From the NCBI RefSeq assembly GCF_001698125.1, contig NZ_CP013854.1, positions 6,076,001-6,140,000 on the forward strand: 64,000 nt of DNA. Reading direction: 5' to 3'. The notes under the pieces are model-generated. The model did no database searches, was not told where the DNA came from, and was given only the letters and a program-made list of their open reading frames with translations. A program made the translations under genes and the position numbers. This DNA comes from Pseudonocardia sp. HH130630-07 (GTDB lineage: Bacteria; Actinomycetota; Actinomycetes; Mycobacteriales; Pseudonocardiaceae). This document shows positions 8,785-16,741 of the stretch, one piece after another (position 1 is the stretch's first letter; each line of letters opens with the position of its first letter).

Positions 8785-9165
8785 ATGAGCATCCACCTGA
8801 CACTGCGCTACGACGACCCGCGCGCCGCGATCGCGTTCCTCACCTCGGCGCTCGGCTTCCGCGAGCTGAACATCCACACCGACGACGCCGGGACCCTCGT
8901 GCACGCCGAGCTCGCCTGGGACGACCGCAACGACACCGCGGTGATCGCCCTCGGTGCCCGCCGGCCGGACGACCGTTTCGACACCGGCCGGGCGGTGCTG
9001 TACCTGACCTGCGACGACCCGGACACGCTGCACGACCGCGCCGTCGCCGCCGGTGCGGACGTGGTCATGGGGCTCACCGACCAGGACTACGGGTCGCGGG
9101 AGTTCGCCGTCGCCGACCCGGAGGGCAACGTGTGGTCGCTGGGCACCTACCGGCCGGGCACGTGA
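8785..9165 (+). CDS. VOC-family (glyoxalase/bleomycin-resistance fold) protein
   Basis: 126 residues, the usual size for a two-module vicinal-oxygen-chelate protein: YDDPRAAIAFLTSALGFREL in the first half and REFAVADPEGNVWSLGTY at the end, where the Glu/Asp-rich PEGN motif is typical. Such proteins bind a metal or a small molecule and include lyases, dioxygenases and resistance proteins. Sequence alone does not tell which. It follows an AraC regulator, and its stop overlaps the GTG of the next gene, so the two downstream genes are probably co-translated. Confidence 0.85.
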   Translation: MSIHLTLRYDDPRAAIAFLTSALGFRELNIHTDDAGTLVHAELAWDDRNDTAVIALGARRPDDRFDTGRAVLYLTCDDPDTLHDRAVAAGADVVMGLTDQDYGSREFAVADPEGNVWSLGTYRPGT

Positions 9166-9537
9166 CCCCGCCGGCGGACCCGCTGCCGTGGCTGCGCGAG
9201 ATCTGTCTCGCGCTGCCGGAGGTGACCGAGCGGGTCAGCCACGGATCGCCGTCCTGGTTCGCGGGCCGGATGTTCGTCAGCTACGTCGGCCGCCACCACG
9301 GGCACCCGCACCTCGCGTTCTGGTGCGCGGCGCCGCCCGGCGTGCAGGAGGAGCTGATCGCCGAGGACCCGGCCCGGGTTCTTCCGGCCCGCCTACGTGG
9401 GCCATCGCGGCTGGCTCGGCGTCGTGCTCGACGGGACCGGCGACGACGCCCCCGACCGGTCCGAGATCACCGAGATCGTGACCGACGCCTACCGGTGCAT
9501 CGCCCCCGCGCGCCTGGTCCGGCTGCTCGACGGCTGA
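9162..9537 (+). pseudogene. MmcQ/YjbR-family protein, one frameshift
   Basis: Starts at GTG 9162 in a GTGA overlap with the VOC gene. The N-terminal part (LREICLALPEVTERVSHGSP, then SYVGRHHGHPHLAFWC) is the typical opening of the MmcQ/YjbR family, whose small proteins have a CyaY-like or DNA-binding fold and unknown function. After EDPAR the frame changes; the expected continuation FFRPAYVGHRGWLGVVLD and the end ARLVRLLDG lie in another frame and stop at 9537. Removing one G from the GGG at 9376-9378 repairs it to about 124 residues, normal length. Damage is either natural or an assembly error in a G run. Confidence 0.8.
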
Positions 9538-9544
9538 CCGGGCG

Positions 9545-10021
9545 TCACACCGGCAGGTCGGTGTCGTCGCCGTCGGGCCGGGCCCCGACGATCCGCCGCT
9601 GCGCCTCGGTGATCCGGACGTCGTCGATGCTGGCCTCCCGCCGGGCCATCAGCCCGTTGTCGGCGAACTCCCAGTTCTCGTTGCCGTAGCTGCGCCACCA
9701 CTGCCCGTCGGCGTCACGGCACTCGTACTGGAACCGCACCGCGATGCGGTTCCCGGAGAACGCCCACAGCGACTTGCGCAGCGCGTAGTCCTGCTCGCGC
9801 TCCCACTTCGCGGTCAGGAACTCCACGACGGCCGCGCGGCCGGTGAGCCAGGTGTCCCGGTTCCGCCAGACCGTGTCCGGGGTGTAGGCCAGCGCGACCT
9901 TCTGCGGGTCGCGGGTGTTCCAGGCGTTCTCCGCCGCCCGGACCTTCGCGGCGGCGGACCCGGCGTCGAACGGCGGGAACGGCGGACGGGCCCCGGTGTC
10001 GGTCATCTCGGCTCCAGACAT
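9545..10021 (-). CDS. DUF1348 / NTF2-like (SnoaL fold) protein
   Basis: 158 residues with the DUF1348 signature: VRAAENAWNTRDPQKVALAY, WRNRDTWLTGR, FRFQ-like block AVRFQYECRDADGQWWRSYG and NENWEF. The NTF2-like cone fold is used by small isomerases and by proteins of unknown role, and DUF1348 members have no assigned reaction. The start ATG 10021 gives the normal length; a second ATG six codons in is also possible. It is divergent from an alpha/beta hydrolase, and the space between them contains two perfect 14-bp palindromes that probably control both genes. Confidence 0.88.
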   Translation of the reverse strand: MSGAEMTDTGARPPFPPFDAGSAAAKVRAAENAWNTRDPQKVALAYTPDTVWRNRDTWLTGRAAVVEFLTAKWEREQDYALRKSLWAFSGNRIAVRFQYECRDADGQWWRSYGNENWEFADNGLMARREASIDDVRITEAQRRIVGARPDGDDTDLPV

Positions 10022-10025
10022 GATC

Positions 10026-10039
10026 GGAACGATCGTTCC
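10026..10039. promoter_or_regulatory. Palindromic operator 1 (TetR-type)
   Basis: GGAACGATCGTTCC is a perfect 14-bp palindrome just upstream of the DUF1348 start at 10021. It shares the ACGATCGT core with operator 2, centre to centre 24 bp. Such pairs are typical of TetR-family dimers, but no TetR gene is adjacent, so the protein that binds is inferred. Confidence 0.6.
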
Positions 10040-10049
10040 CGGTTAGCCT

Positions 10050-10063
10050 AGGACGATCGTCCT
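10050..10063. promoter_or_regulatory. Palindromic operator 2 (TetR-type)
   Basis: AGGACGATCGTCCT is a perfect 14-bp palindrome with the same ACGATCGT core as operator 1. It ends just before the ribosome-binding site GAGGAGG (10064-10070) of the alpha/beta hydrolase gene, so a bound protein would block that gene's transcription start or early elongation. Confidence 0.6.
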
Positions 10064-10074
10064 GAGGAGGAGCC

Positions 10075-10857
10075 ATCGTCGTCCCGGACGCGCACGGGCC
10101 GGGCGCCGCCCGCCTGGAGCTGGACGGCGTCGGTCTCGAGTACGACGACGTGCCGGGCACCGGGGAGCGCGCCCCGCTGCTGTTCCTGCACGAGGGGCTC
10201 GGCTCCGTCGGCCTGTGGCGCGGCTTCCACCGCCGGATCGCGGCGGCCACCGGACGGCGGTCCGTCGCCTGGTCCCGCCCCGGCCACGGGCGGTCCGGCC
10301 CGCCCCGCTCGCCCCGCACGCCGTCGTTCATGGGTGAGGAGGCCACCCGCACCGTCCCGGCGCTGTGCGCGGCGCTCGGGCTGGAGCGGCCGGTGCTCGT
10401 CGGGCACTCCGACGGCGCGACGATCGCCCTGCTCGCCGCGACCGTGCTGCCGGTCGGCGGGCTGGTGGTGCTCGCCCCGCACGTGCTCGTCGAGGAGTTC
10501 GCGCTCACCGCGATCCGGGCGGCCCGCACGGCGTTCGACGACGGCGGGCTGCGCGCGCGGATGGCCCGCCACCACGACGACCCGGACGCGGCGTTCCGCA
10601 ACTGGAACGACGTGTGGCTCGACCCGGGGTTCCGCGCGTGGGACGTCCGGGACCGGCTCGGCGCGATCACCGCGCCGGTGCTCGGCGTCCAGGGCGACGC
10701 CGACCCCTACGGCAGCGCCGTGCACGTCCGCACGGTCGCCGAGCGCGCCGCGGGCCCGGTCGCGCTGACCACGCTGCCCTGCGGGCACGACCCGCACCTG
10801 GAGCTCCCGGCGACGACGACCGCCGTGGTCACCCGGTTCCTCGACGGGCTCCCCTGA
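10075..10857 (+). CDS. Alpha/beta hydrolase, apparent ATC start
   Basis: Serine hydrolase of the alpha/beta fold. Nucleophile elbow GHSDGA (Ser near residue 111), oxyanion region LFLHEGLGSVGLW, acid in GDADPYGS and catalytic His in CGHDPHLEL. The substrate is unknown. Coding signal begins upstream of the first standard start (GTG 10150): the residues LELDGVGLEYDDVPGTGE match the usual opening strand of such enzymes. In that frame there is a TGA at 10063-10065, then a strong ribosome-binding site GAGGAGG (10064-10070), then GCC and ATC at 10075, with no ATG, GTG or TTG. So translation either uses ATC, or a base is missing from the sequence. From 10075 the protein has 260 residues, normal for the family. 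Confidence 0.82.
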   Translation: MVVPDAHGPGAARLELDGVGLEYDDVPGTGERAPLLFLHEGLGSVGLWRGFHRRIAAATGRRSVAWSRPGHGRSGPPRSPRTPSFMGEEATRTVPALCAALGLERPVLVGHSDGATIALLAATVLPVGGLVVLAPHVLVEEFALTAIRAARTAFDDGGLRARMARHHDDPDAAFRNWNDVWLDPGFRAWDVRDRLGAITAPVLGVQGDADPYGSAVHVRTVAERAAGPVALTTLPCGHDPHLELPATTTAVVTRFLDGLP

Positions 10858-10866
10858 GCCGGCCGC

Positions 10867-11748
10867 TCACGCCGAGGGCACCGCCACCCGCACCGCACGC
10901 AGCTCCGCGAGCCGGGTGTCGCGCCGCTCGTGCTCGGCGAAGCCGGGCGCGGTGCAGAGGAACAGTGTCCGGCCGTCGTCGCCGCCGAGCTGGCAGGCGT
11001 AGGTGCCGGTCCCGCCGGTGGAGACCTCGTCGGCGATCCCGCCGTCGGGCAGCACCCGGACCGCCCGGTTGCCGACCGCGTCGGCCACCCAGATCCCGCC
11101 GTCGCGGTCGGGGACCGACATCCCGTCCGGTGCGACCGCGACCCCGGCGATCGCCACGAGCGGGTCCTGCTCCTCGGGCACCGGACCGAACCGGGCCCGG
11201 TCGCGGCGCGGGCCGAGCGTCCCGTCGGCGCCGATCCGCAGCGCCGAGAGCCGGTTCCCGAACGTCTCGGCGACGACGAGGTCGGAGCCCACCAGCGCCA
11301 TGCCGTTCGGGAAGTGCAGCGGCTCGCCCACCGTCGTCACCGTGCCGTCCGGGTCGACCCGGGCCAGTGGCGTGGTCTCCCGCGGGGCGCCGTTCATCAG
11401 GTCGAACCCGAAGGCGCCGACCCAGGCCCGCCCGTCGGCGTCGACGATCATTTCGTTCAGCGGCGGGGAGAGGTGGGCGGACAGGTCCGCGTGCACGACC
11501 AGCGTCCCGTCGGCCCGGCGCCGCTGGATCGTCCGGTCCCGCATGGACACCACCAGCAGGTCCCCGTCCGGCAGCCAGCCCAGGCCGGAGGGCCGGCCCG
11601 GTACCTCGGCCTCGGTGCGCAGGTCGCTGCCGTCGGGCCGGGCCGAGAGCACCCGGTGGGTGTAGAAGTCGCTGACCCAGATCCGGCCGTCACGCCAGCG
11701 TGGACCCTCCAGGAACGACATCCCGGTCAGCACCGTCGCCTGCTCCAT
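10867..11748 (-). CDS. SMP-30/gluconolactonase-like sugar lactonase
   Basis: 293 residues of the SMP-30/gluconolaconase/LRE family, six-bladed beta-propellers that hydrolyse sugar-acid or other lactones with one divalent metal. The metal ligands sit where expected: Glu in FLEGPRW (residue ~14), Asn in LHFPNGMAL (~148) and the acidic site in GGIWVADAVGNRA (~218). No signal peptide, so cytoplasmic. It ends convergently with the alpha/beta hydrolase, ten bases apart, and stands alone on its strand. The natural lactone is unknown; a sugar acid is a family-based guess. Confidence 0.87.
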   Translation of the reverse strand: MEQATVLTGMSFLEGPRWRDGRIWVSDFYTHRVLSARPDGSDLRTEAEVPGRPSGLGWLPDGDLLVVSMRDRTIQRRRADGTLVVHADLSAHLSPPLNEMIVDADGRAWVGAFGFDLMNGAPRETTPLARVDPDGTVTTVGEPLHFPNGMALVGSDLVVAETFGNRLSALRIGADGTLGPRRDRARFGPVPEEQDPLVAIAGVAVAPDGMSVPDRDGGIWVADAVGNRAVRVLPDGGIADEVSTGGTGTYACQLGGDDGRTLFLCTAPGFAEHERRDTRLAELRAVRVAVPSA

Positions 11749-11802
11749 CGCCTGCTCCGTCCTCGTCGACCAGCGGTACCGGTGACCCTAGCGGGACATT
11801 TC

Positions 11803-11822
11803 ATTCAACCTCCGGGTTGAAT
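11803..11822. promoter_or_regulatory. ArsR operator, distal box
   Basis: ATTCAACC-TCCG-GGTTGAAT, a perfect 8-bp inverted repeat with a 4-bp spacer. Its right arm contains the TTGAAT that serves as the -35 element of the arsR promoter. The same TCAACC/GGTTGA arms recur in the proximal box, so the adjacent ArsR-type regulator very likely binds both. Confidence 0.75.
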
Positions 11823-11845
11823 ACGATCTCCGCAGCCGCTACGGT
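11817..11845 (+). promoter_or_regulatory. Promoter of the arsR-SRPBCC operon
   Basis: TTGAAT (11817-11822), 17-bp spacer, TACGGT (11840-11845): a reasonable sigma-70-type promoter. It is bracketed by two ArsR boxes, one over the -35 and one just after the -10, which fits tight autorepression. The ribosome-binding site AAGGAG is at 11869-11874. Confidence 0.6.
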
Positions 11846-11850
11846 CATGT

Positions 11851-11866
11851 TCAACCGAGAGGTTGA
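11851..11866. promoter_or_regulatory. ArsR operator, proximal box
   Basis: TCAACC-GAGA-GGTTGA, a 6-bp inverted repeat with a 4-bp spacer, identical arms to the distal box 48 bp away. It lies between the -10 element and the ribosome-binding site of the arsR gene. Confidence 0.72.
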
Positions 11867-11881
11867 GTAAGGAGAACGACC

Positions 11882-12253
11882 ATGGAGGACCGGCTCTCGA
11901 AGGTGTTCGCCGCGCTGGCGGACCCGATCCGGCGCGACATGGTGGCCCGGCTGGCCACCGACGACGCGACGGTGAACGAGCTCGCCGCGCCCTACGACGT
12001 CTCGGTCCAGGCGGTGTCCAAGCACATCAGGGTGCTGGCCGACGCCGGGCTGGTCCGGCGCAGCCGGGAGGCCCAGCGGCGGCCGGTGCACCTCGAGGCG
12101 GAGGTGTTCGACCTGATGACGGCCTGGATCGAGCGGTACCGGCGCCACGCCGAGGAGCGCTACCGGCGCCTCGACGACCTGCTGGCCACCGAGGACACCG
12201 ACGACACAGCGACCACCGGCACCGGACAGGACAGCGAAGGAGCAGCATCATGA
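11882..12253 (+). CDS. ArsR-family transcriptional repressor
   Basis: 123 residues. Winged-helix DNA-binding domain: VFAALADPIRRDMVARLATD at the start, then the recognition helix region PYDVSVQAVSKHIRVLADAGL. No cysteine pair of the metal-sensing type is present, so it belongs with the many ArsR proteins paired with an SRPBCC/AHSA1 protein and probably senses an organic ligand. Its last codons overlap the next gene's ATG as ATGA. Two copies of an inverted repeat around its own promoter indicate autoregulation. Confidence 0.92.
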   Translation: MEDRLSKVFAALADPIRRDMVARLATDDATVNELAAPYDVSVQAVSKHIRVLADAGLVRRSREAQRRPVHLEAEVFDLMTAWIERYRRHAEERYRRLDDLLATEDTDDTATTGTGQDSEGAAS

Positions 12254-12735
12254 CCACGACCACCCCCACGACCATCGAGGCCGTCCCGGACCTGCCGATC
12301 ATCCGCATCACCCGGGAGTTCGACGCCCCGCCGGAGCGGGTGTTCGACGCCCACGTCGACGTCGAGAAGGTAGGGCGCTGGCTCGGCCCGCGCCGGCTGC
12401 GGATGACCGTGCAGCGGTGGGACGCCGAGACCGGCGGCGGCTACCGCTACACCCACCACGACGGCGAGCAGGAGTTCCGGTTCTACGGGTCGTTCCACGA
12501 GGTGCGCCCGGCCGAGCGGATCGTGCAGACCTTCACCTTCGAGGGCGTACCGGACGGCGTCTGCCTGGAGACGGCGACCTTCACCGCCCTGCCCGGCGGC
12601 CGTACCCGGCTGGTCGGGGTCTCGGTCGCGGACTCGATGGCGGCGCGCGACGCGATGCTGGCCTCCGGCATGGAGGTCGGCGTGCAGGAGGGCTACGAGC
12701 AGCTGGACGAGCTGCTCGCCACCGGCGCCCGGTAG
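12250..12735 (+). CDS. SRPBCC / AHSA1-family protein
   Basis: 161 residues of the START-like AHSA1 family: ITREFDAPPERVFDAHVDVEKVGRW-type opening near residue 20, the WDAETGGGYRYTHHDG strand and a C-terminal helix VGVQEGYEQLDELLA. These proteins have a deep hydrophobic pocket and bind lipid-like or aromatic ligands; enzymatic roles are known only for some. Translationally coupled (ATGA) to the ArsR gene, so the pair probably senses and handles the same compound. Confidence 0.9.
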   Translation: MTTTTPTTIEAVPDLPIIRITREFDAPPERVFDAHVDVEKVGRWLGPRRLRMTVQRWDAETGGGYRYTHHDGEQEFRFYGSFHEVRPAERIVQTFTFEGVPDGVCLETATFTALPGGRTRLVGVSVADSMAARDAMLASGMEVGVQEGYEQLDELLATGAR

Positions 12736-12772
12736 CGGCGGGACTGTCGGTGGGCCCCATTACCGTGGGTCC

Positions 12773-15700
12773 GTGCTCGTCGTCCACGCCCTCCACTCTC
12801 CGGCCCGCGGCGTGCTGCTCTGGGCGGAGGACGGCGAGCGCCCGGCCCGGTCCGGCCGGCGCTCGCTGCGCACGGCGCGGCCGCACCCGTTCGCGGTCCC
12901 GTCCGACGAGCTGAGCGCCGTCCACCCGGGGAAGCCGGCCTCGGTCACGGTACTGCTGCCGTCGTACCCGTCGGCGCCGCAGGACTCCCCCGGGCTCGTG
13001 CGCACCACGCCGCGCGCACCGGGCCGCAGCGCGGTCACGCTCGCCCCGTGGACGGTGCCCGCGCTGCTGGTCGATCCCTCCGAGCTGACCGACCCGTGCC
13101 CCGAGGTGCGCTACGGAGCCGACGTCACGCACCTCGCCGAGCTGGTCCGCTTCGCCGACGAGCTGGCGGCGCGCGGCCGGGTGCTGCCGGTGCTCACCAC
13201 CGAGTCCGGCCGGCCCGCGGCGCGCTGGCGCCCGGTCGTGCAGGGGCTCGACGCGGTGGCCCGCACCGATCTGGTCCGGCGGGTGCCCGCGGTGGCCAGG
13301 GCGGAGCAGCGGCGACCGGGCGACGTCGCCGGTCAGGATCCGGGCGAGCTGGTCGACGGCGCGCTGGCTCGCTTCGTCGACGCGGCGGTCCGGGACCGGC
13401 TCGGCCGCGCGGTGGACCCGCCGCCGGCGCCCTCCGGCGTCGTCGGCTCCCTGCTGCACGCGCTGACCGGCCCGGCCCCGCAGCTACCGGTCGAGGGCCG
13501 CGAGCTGCAGGTGCTGCGGGAGGGCCTCACCGTCTGGGAGGAGATCGGGCGCGAGCAGCCCGGGGCGGGCACGGCGCTGTTCCGGTTGACCGAGGTGTCC
13601 TCGATGCACGACCCGGCCGATCCCGGCCCGGACCCGCTGGACCAGACCGGCGAGGGCACCCGCTGGGAGCTGGGGTTCGCCCTGCAGTCCACCGAGGACC
13701 CGAGCCTGCAGCTCCCCGCGGCGGACGTCTGGGCCGGCGCCGCCGACGGCCTGGTCGACGGCGCGCAGGACGTGCTGCTGGCCGAGCTCGGCCGCGCCGC
13801 CCAGGTACTGCCCGACCTCGTCCGGGCGCTGCGCGAGGCCCGGCCGACGGCGCTGGCGCTCGACGTGACCGGTGCGCACCGGTTCCTGACCCGGGACGCG
13901 TCGGCGTTGCTCGCGGCCGGCTTCGGGGTGGCACTGCCCCGGGGGTGGGACGGGCAGCGCGCGCTCGGGCTGAAGCTCTCGGCGTCGGCGGAGGCGGCGC
14001 CCGGCGTCGTCACCCGGGGCGGGCTGGGCCGTGACGAGCTGGCGCGGTTCCGCTGGTCGCTCGCCGTGGGCGACGAGGAGCTGGGCGAGGACGAGATCAC
14101 CGCGCTGGTGGCGGCCAAGGCCCCGCTGGTGCGGCTGCGCGGGCGCTGGGTCGCGATCGACGCCGACGCGCTGGCCCGCGGCCTGGACTTCCTGCGCCGC
14201 TCACGGGACCGCGCACCGACCGTGCCGGACGTGCTGGCCGCCGCCCGGGGCGACGTCGACGCACCGTTGCCGGTCACCGACGTCTCGGCCCGCGGCCGGC
14301 TCGGTGCCCTGCTGGCGGGCACCGCCGACCGGGAGCTGCAGCCGCTGCCGGCGCCACCGGGGTTCACCGCCACGCTGCGCCCCTACCAGGAGCGCGGGGT
14401 CGCGTGGCTGGCGTTCCTGTCGTCGCTGGGGCTGGGCGCCTGCCTGGCCGACGACATGGGCCTCGGCAAGACCGTGCAGCTGCTCGCCCTGGAGGCGCAC
14501 GACCGGGCGGGCGGCGGGGCCGGAGCCGAGGGCACGGCGCCCACGCTGATCGTGTGCCCCATGTCGATGGTCGGCACCTGGGCCCGGGAGGCCGAGCGGT
14601 TCGCCCCGGGCCTGCGGGTGCACGCCCACCACGGCGCCGGTCGTCCGCGGGGCGGCGGGCTGCACCGGGTGCTCGGCGGGGCCGATCTCGTCGTCACCAC
14701 CTACGCCACCGCCACCAGGGACGCGGAGGACCTGCGGCAGTGGCGGTTCCACCGGCTGGTGCTCGACGAGGCCCAGATGATCAAGAACAGCCGGTCCGCG
14801 GCGGCCCGGTCGATGCGTTCCCTCGACGCGGCGCACCGGATCGCGCTGACCGGCACCCCGATGGAGAACCGGCTCGCCGAGCTGTGGTCGGTGATGGACT
14901 TCCTGAACCCGGGTGTCCTCGGCACGGCCGAGGTGTTCCGGCAGCGGTTCGCGGTGCCGGTCGAACGCCACCGGGACGCCGGGGCCGCCCGCACGCTGCG
15001 CCGGATCACCCGCCCGTACCTGCTGCGCAGGCTCAAGACCGACCCCCAGGTCATCGACGACCTGCCGGAGAAGATCGAGATGGTGGCCGACCACCGGCTC
15101 ACCCGCGAGCAGGCGTCGCTGTACCGCACGGTCGTCGACGACATGATGGAGAAGATCGAGGGCACCGACGGGATCGAGCGGCGCGGCAACGTGCTGGCCG
15201 CCATGAGCAAGCTCAAGCAGGTCTGCAACCACCCGGCGCAGCTCCTGCACGACGGCTCCCCCATCCACCGGGCGGGCGGCCGGCACCGCTCCGGCAAGGT
15301 CGCCCGGCTGGAGGAGATCCTGGAGTCGGTGCTCGCCGCCGGCGACCGGGCGTTGCTGTTCACCCAGTACACCGAGTTCGCGGCGATGCTGCGCCCGCAC
15401 CTGTCGGCGCGGTTCGACACCGAGGTGCTCTACCTGCACGGGGGCACCCCGAAGAAGCGCCGGGACGAGATGGTCGCCCGGTTCCAGGGCGAGGGCGGGC
15501 CGGCACTGTTCCTGCTCTCGCTCAAGGCCGGCGGCACCGGGCTGACGCTGACCGCGGCCAACCAGGTGATCCACCTGGACCGCTGGTGGAACCCGGCCGT
15601 CGAGGACCAGGGGACCGACCGGGCGTTCCGGATCGGCCAGACCCGGTCGGTCCAGGTCCGCCGGTTCGTCTGCCCGGGCACCGTCGAGGAGCGGATCGAC

Positions 15701-15850
15701 GAGCTCGTGGCGTCGAAGCGGTCGCTGTCGGACATGGTGGTGACCGGCGGGGAGGACTGGCTGACCTCGCTGTCGACCACCGAGCTGCGTGAGGTCTTCG
15801 CGCTCGGGTCGGACGCGGTCGCCGACGACCTGGGGGACAGCGATGAGTGA
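12773..15850 (+). CDS. SNF2-family DEAD/DEAH ATPase (helicase-like)
   Basis: 1025 residues from GTG 12773. The N-terminal ~500 residues are the SNF2_assoc-type region of bacterial SNF2 proteins. The motor follows: motif I DDMGLGKTVQLL (~560), motif II LDEAQMIKN (~665), motif III LTGTPMEN, then the second lobe with FTQYTEFAAML, LSLKAGGTGLTLTAANQVIH and the arginine-finger motif DQGTDRAFRIGQT. Such ATPases translocate on double-stranded DNA and displace bound proteins such as RNA polymerase. The stop overlaps by eight bases the start of a SWIM zinc-finger gene. That pairing is common in bacteria and suggests one functional unit, although its exact role is not established. Confidence 0.93.
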   Translation: MLVVHALHSPARGVLLWAEDGERPARSGRRSLRTARPHPFAVPSDELSAVHPGKPASVTVLLPSYPSAPQDSPGLVRTTPRAPGRSAVTLAPWTVPALLVDPSELTDPCPEVRYGADVTHLAELVRFADELAARGRVLPVLTTESGRPAARWRPVVQGLDAVARTDLVRRVPAVARAEQRRPGDVAGQDPGELVDGALARFVDAAVRDRLGRAVDPPPAPSGVVGSLLHALTGPAPQLPVEGRELQVLREGLTVWEEIGREQPGAGTALFRLTEVSSMHDPADPGPDPLDQTGEGTRWELGFALQSTEDPSLQLPAADVWAGAADGLVDGAQDVLLAELGRAAQVLPDLVRALREARPTALALDVTGAHRFLTRDASALLAAGFGVALPRGWDGQRALGLKLSASAEAAPGVVTRGGLGRDELARFRWSLAVGDEELGEDEITALVAAKAPLVRLRGRWVAIDADALARGLDFLRRSRDRAPTVPDVLAAARGDVDAPLPVTDVSARGRLGALLAGTADRELQPLPAPPGFTATLRPYQERGVAWLAFLSSLGLGACLADDMGLGKTVQLLALEAHDRAGGGAGAEGTAPTLIVCPMSMVGTWAREAERFAPGLRVHAHHGAGRPRGGGLHRVLGGADLVVTTYATATRDAEDLRQWRFHRLVLDEAQMIKNSRSAAARSMRSLDAAHRIALTGTPMENRLAELWSVMDFLNPGVLGTAEVFRQRFAVPVERHRDAGAARTLRRITRPYLLRRLKTDPQVIDDLPEKIEMVADHRLTREQASLYRTVVDDMMEKIEGTDGIERRGNVLAAMSKLKQVCNHPAQLLHDGSPIHRAGGRHRSGKVARLEEILESVLAAGDRALLFTQYTEFAAMLRPHLSARFDTEVLYLHGGTPKKRRDEMVARFQGEGGPALFLLSLKAGGTGLTLTAANQVIHLDRWWNPAVEDQGTDRAFRIGQTRSVQVRRFVCPGTVEERIDELVASKRSLSDMVVTGGEDWLTSLSTTELREVFALGSDAVADDLGDSDE

Positions 15851-16679
15851 CCGTCCGTTCTGGGCCGCCGAGGACTACCCCGGTGGCCGCCCCATCCGCG
15901 TCGAGGGCGGCATCCGGATCCACGGTGCGACCGGACCGGTCGCGCGGACCTGGTGGTCGGCCCGCTTCCTCACCGTGCTCGAACAGGTCGGGGTCGGCGG
16001 CAGGCTCTCCCGCGGGCGCACCTACGCCCGGTCCGGCCAGATCGTGTCGCTCGACGTCGACGCGGGGGCGGTCGTCGCGCTCGTGCAGGGGACCAGGCCG
16101 CAGCCGTACCGGGTGCGGATCGGCCTGCGGGTGTGGGACAAGACCGAGTGGCGCCGGGTCGAGCAGGAACTGGCCGCCGACGCCTGGTACGCCGCAGCGC
16201 TGCTGGCCGGGACCGTGCCGCCGGAGATCGAGGAGCTGCTCGGCGGGCTGGGGCTGTCGCTGTTCCCGACCTCGGCCGACGACCTCGCACAGGACTGCTC
16301 CTGCCCGGACGCGACGGTGCCGTGCAAGCATCTCGCGGCGGTCTTCTACGTGCTGGCGCAGCAGTGCGACACCGACCCGTTCACGCTGCTGACCCTGCGG
16401 GGCCGGGACCGGGCGACGCTGCTCGACCGGGTGCGCGAGCAGCGGGACCTGGCGTCCGGGGCCGGCGCCGCGTCCGGGGCACCGGCCCTGGCCGACCTGC
16501 TCGCCGACTTCTGGACCGCGCCCGCGGCCACCGTCGTGCCCCGGTCGCCCGGCACCGAGCCCGATGCCGTCCTCGACCAGGTCCCGGAGCCGCCACTGCG
16601 CGCCGGGCGGGAGCGCCTCACCGACGTGCTGCGGCCGGTGTACCGGGCGATCGCCGAGCCCGGCACCCGGTCGTCCTGA
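15843..16679 (+). CDS. SWIM zinc-finger protein
   Basis: 278 residues. The SWIM motif (CxC, then CxH) is visible as CSCPDATVPCKHLAAVFYVLA-like sequence starting near residue 151, preceded by FPTSADDLAQ. The N-terminal region GRTYARSGQIVSLDVDAGAV is the conserved part found in proteins encoded next to SNF2 ATPases. SWIM domains bind zinc and probably nucleic acid or protein. It overlaps the SNF2 gene and is surely co-transcribed with it. The last ~80 residues are less conserved and end in TRSS. Confidence 0.9.
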   Translation: MSDRPFWAAEDYPGGRPIRVEGGIRIHGATGPVARTWWSARFLTVLEQVGVGGRLSRGRTYARSGQIVSLDVDAGAVVALVQGTRPQPYRVRIGLRVWDKTEWRRVEQELAADAWYAAALLAGTVPPEIEELLGGLGLSLFPTSADDLAQDCSCPDATVPCKHLAAVFYVLAQQCDTDPFTLLTLRGRDRATLLDRVREQRDLASGAGAASGAPALADLLADFWTAPAATVVPRSPGTEPDAVLDQVPEPPLRAGRERLTDVLRPVYRAIAEPGTRSS

Positions 16680-16741
16680 CCTGTCGGCCGCACCGTCGCG
16701 GCGACACCGGGTGCGGATGCCGGTGCGATCTCACGGCGACG

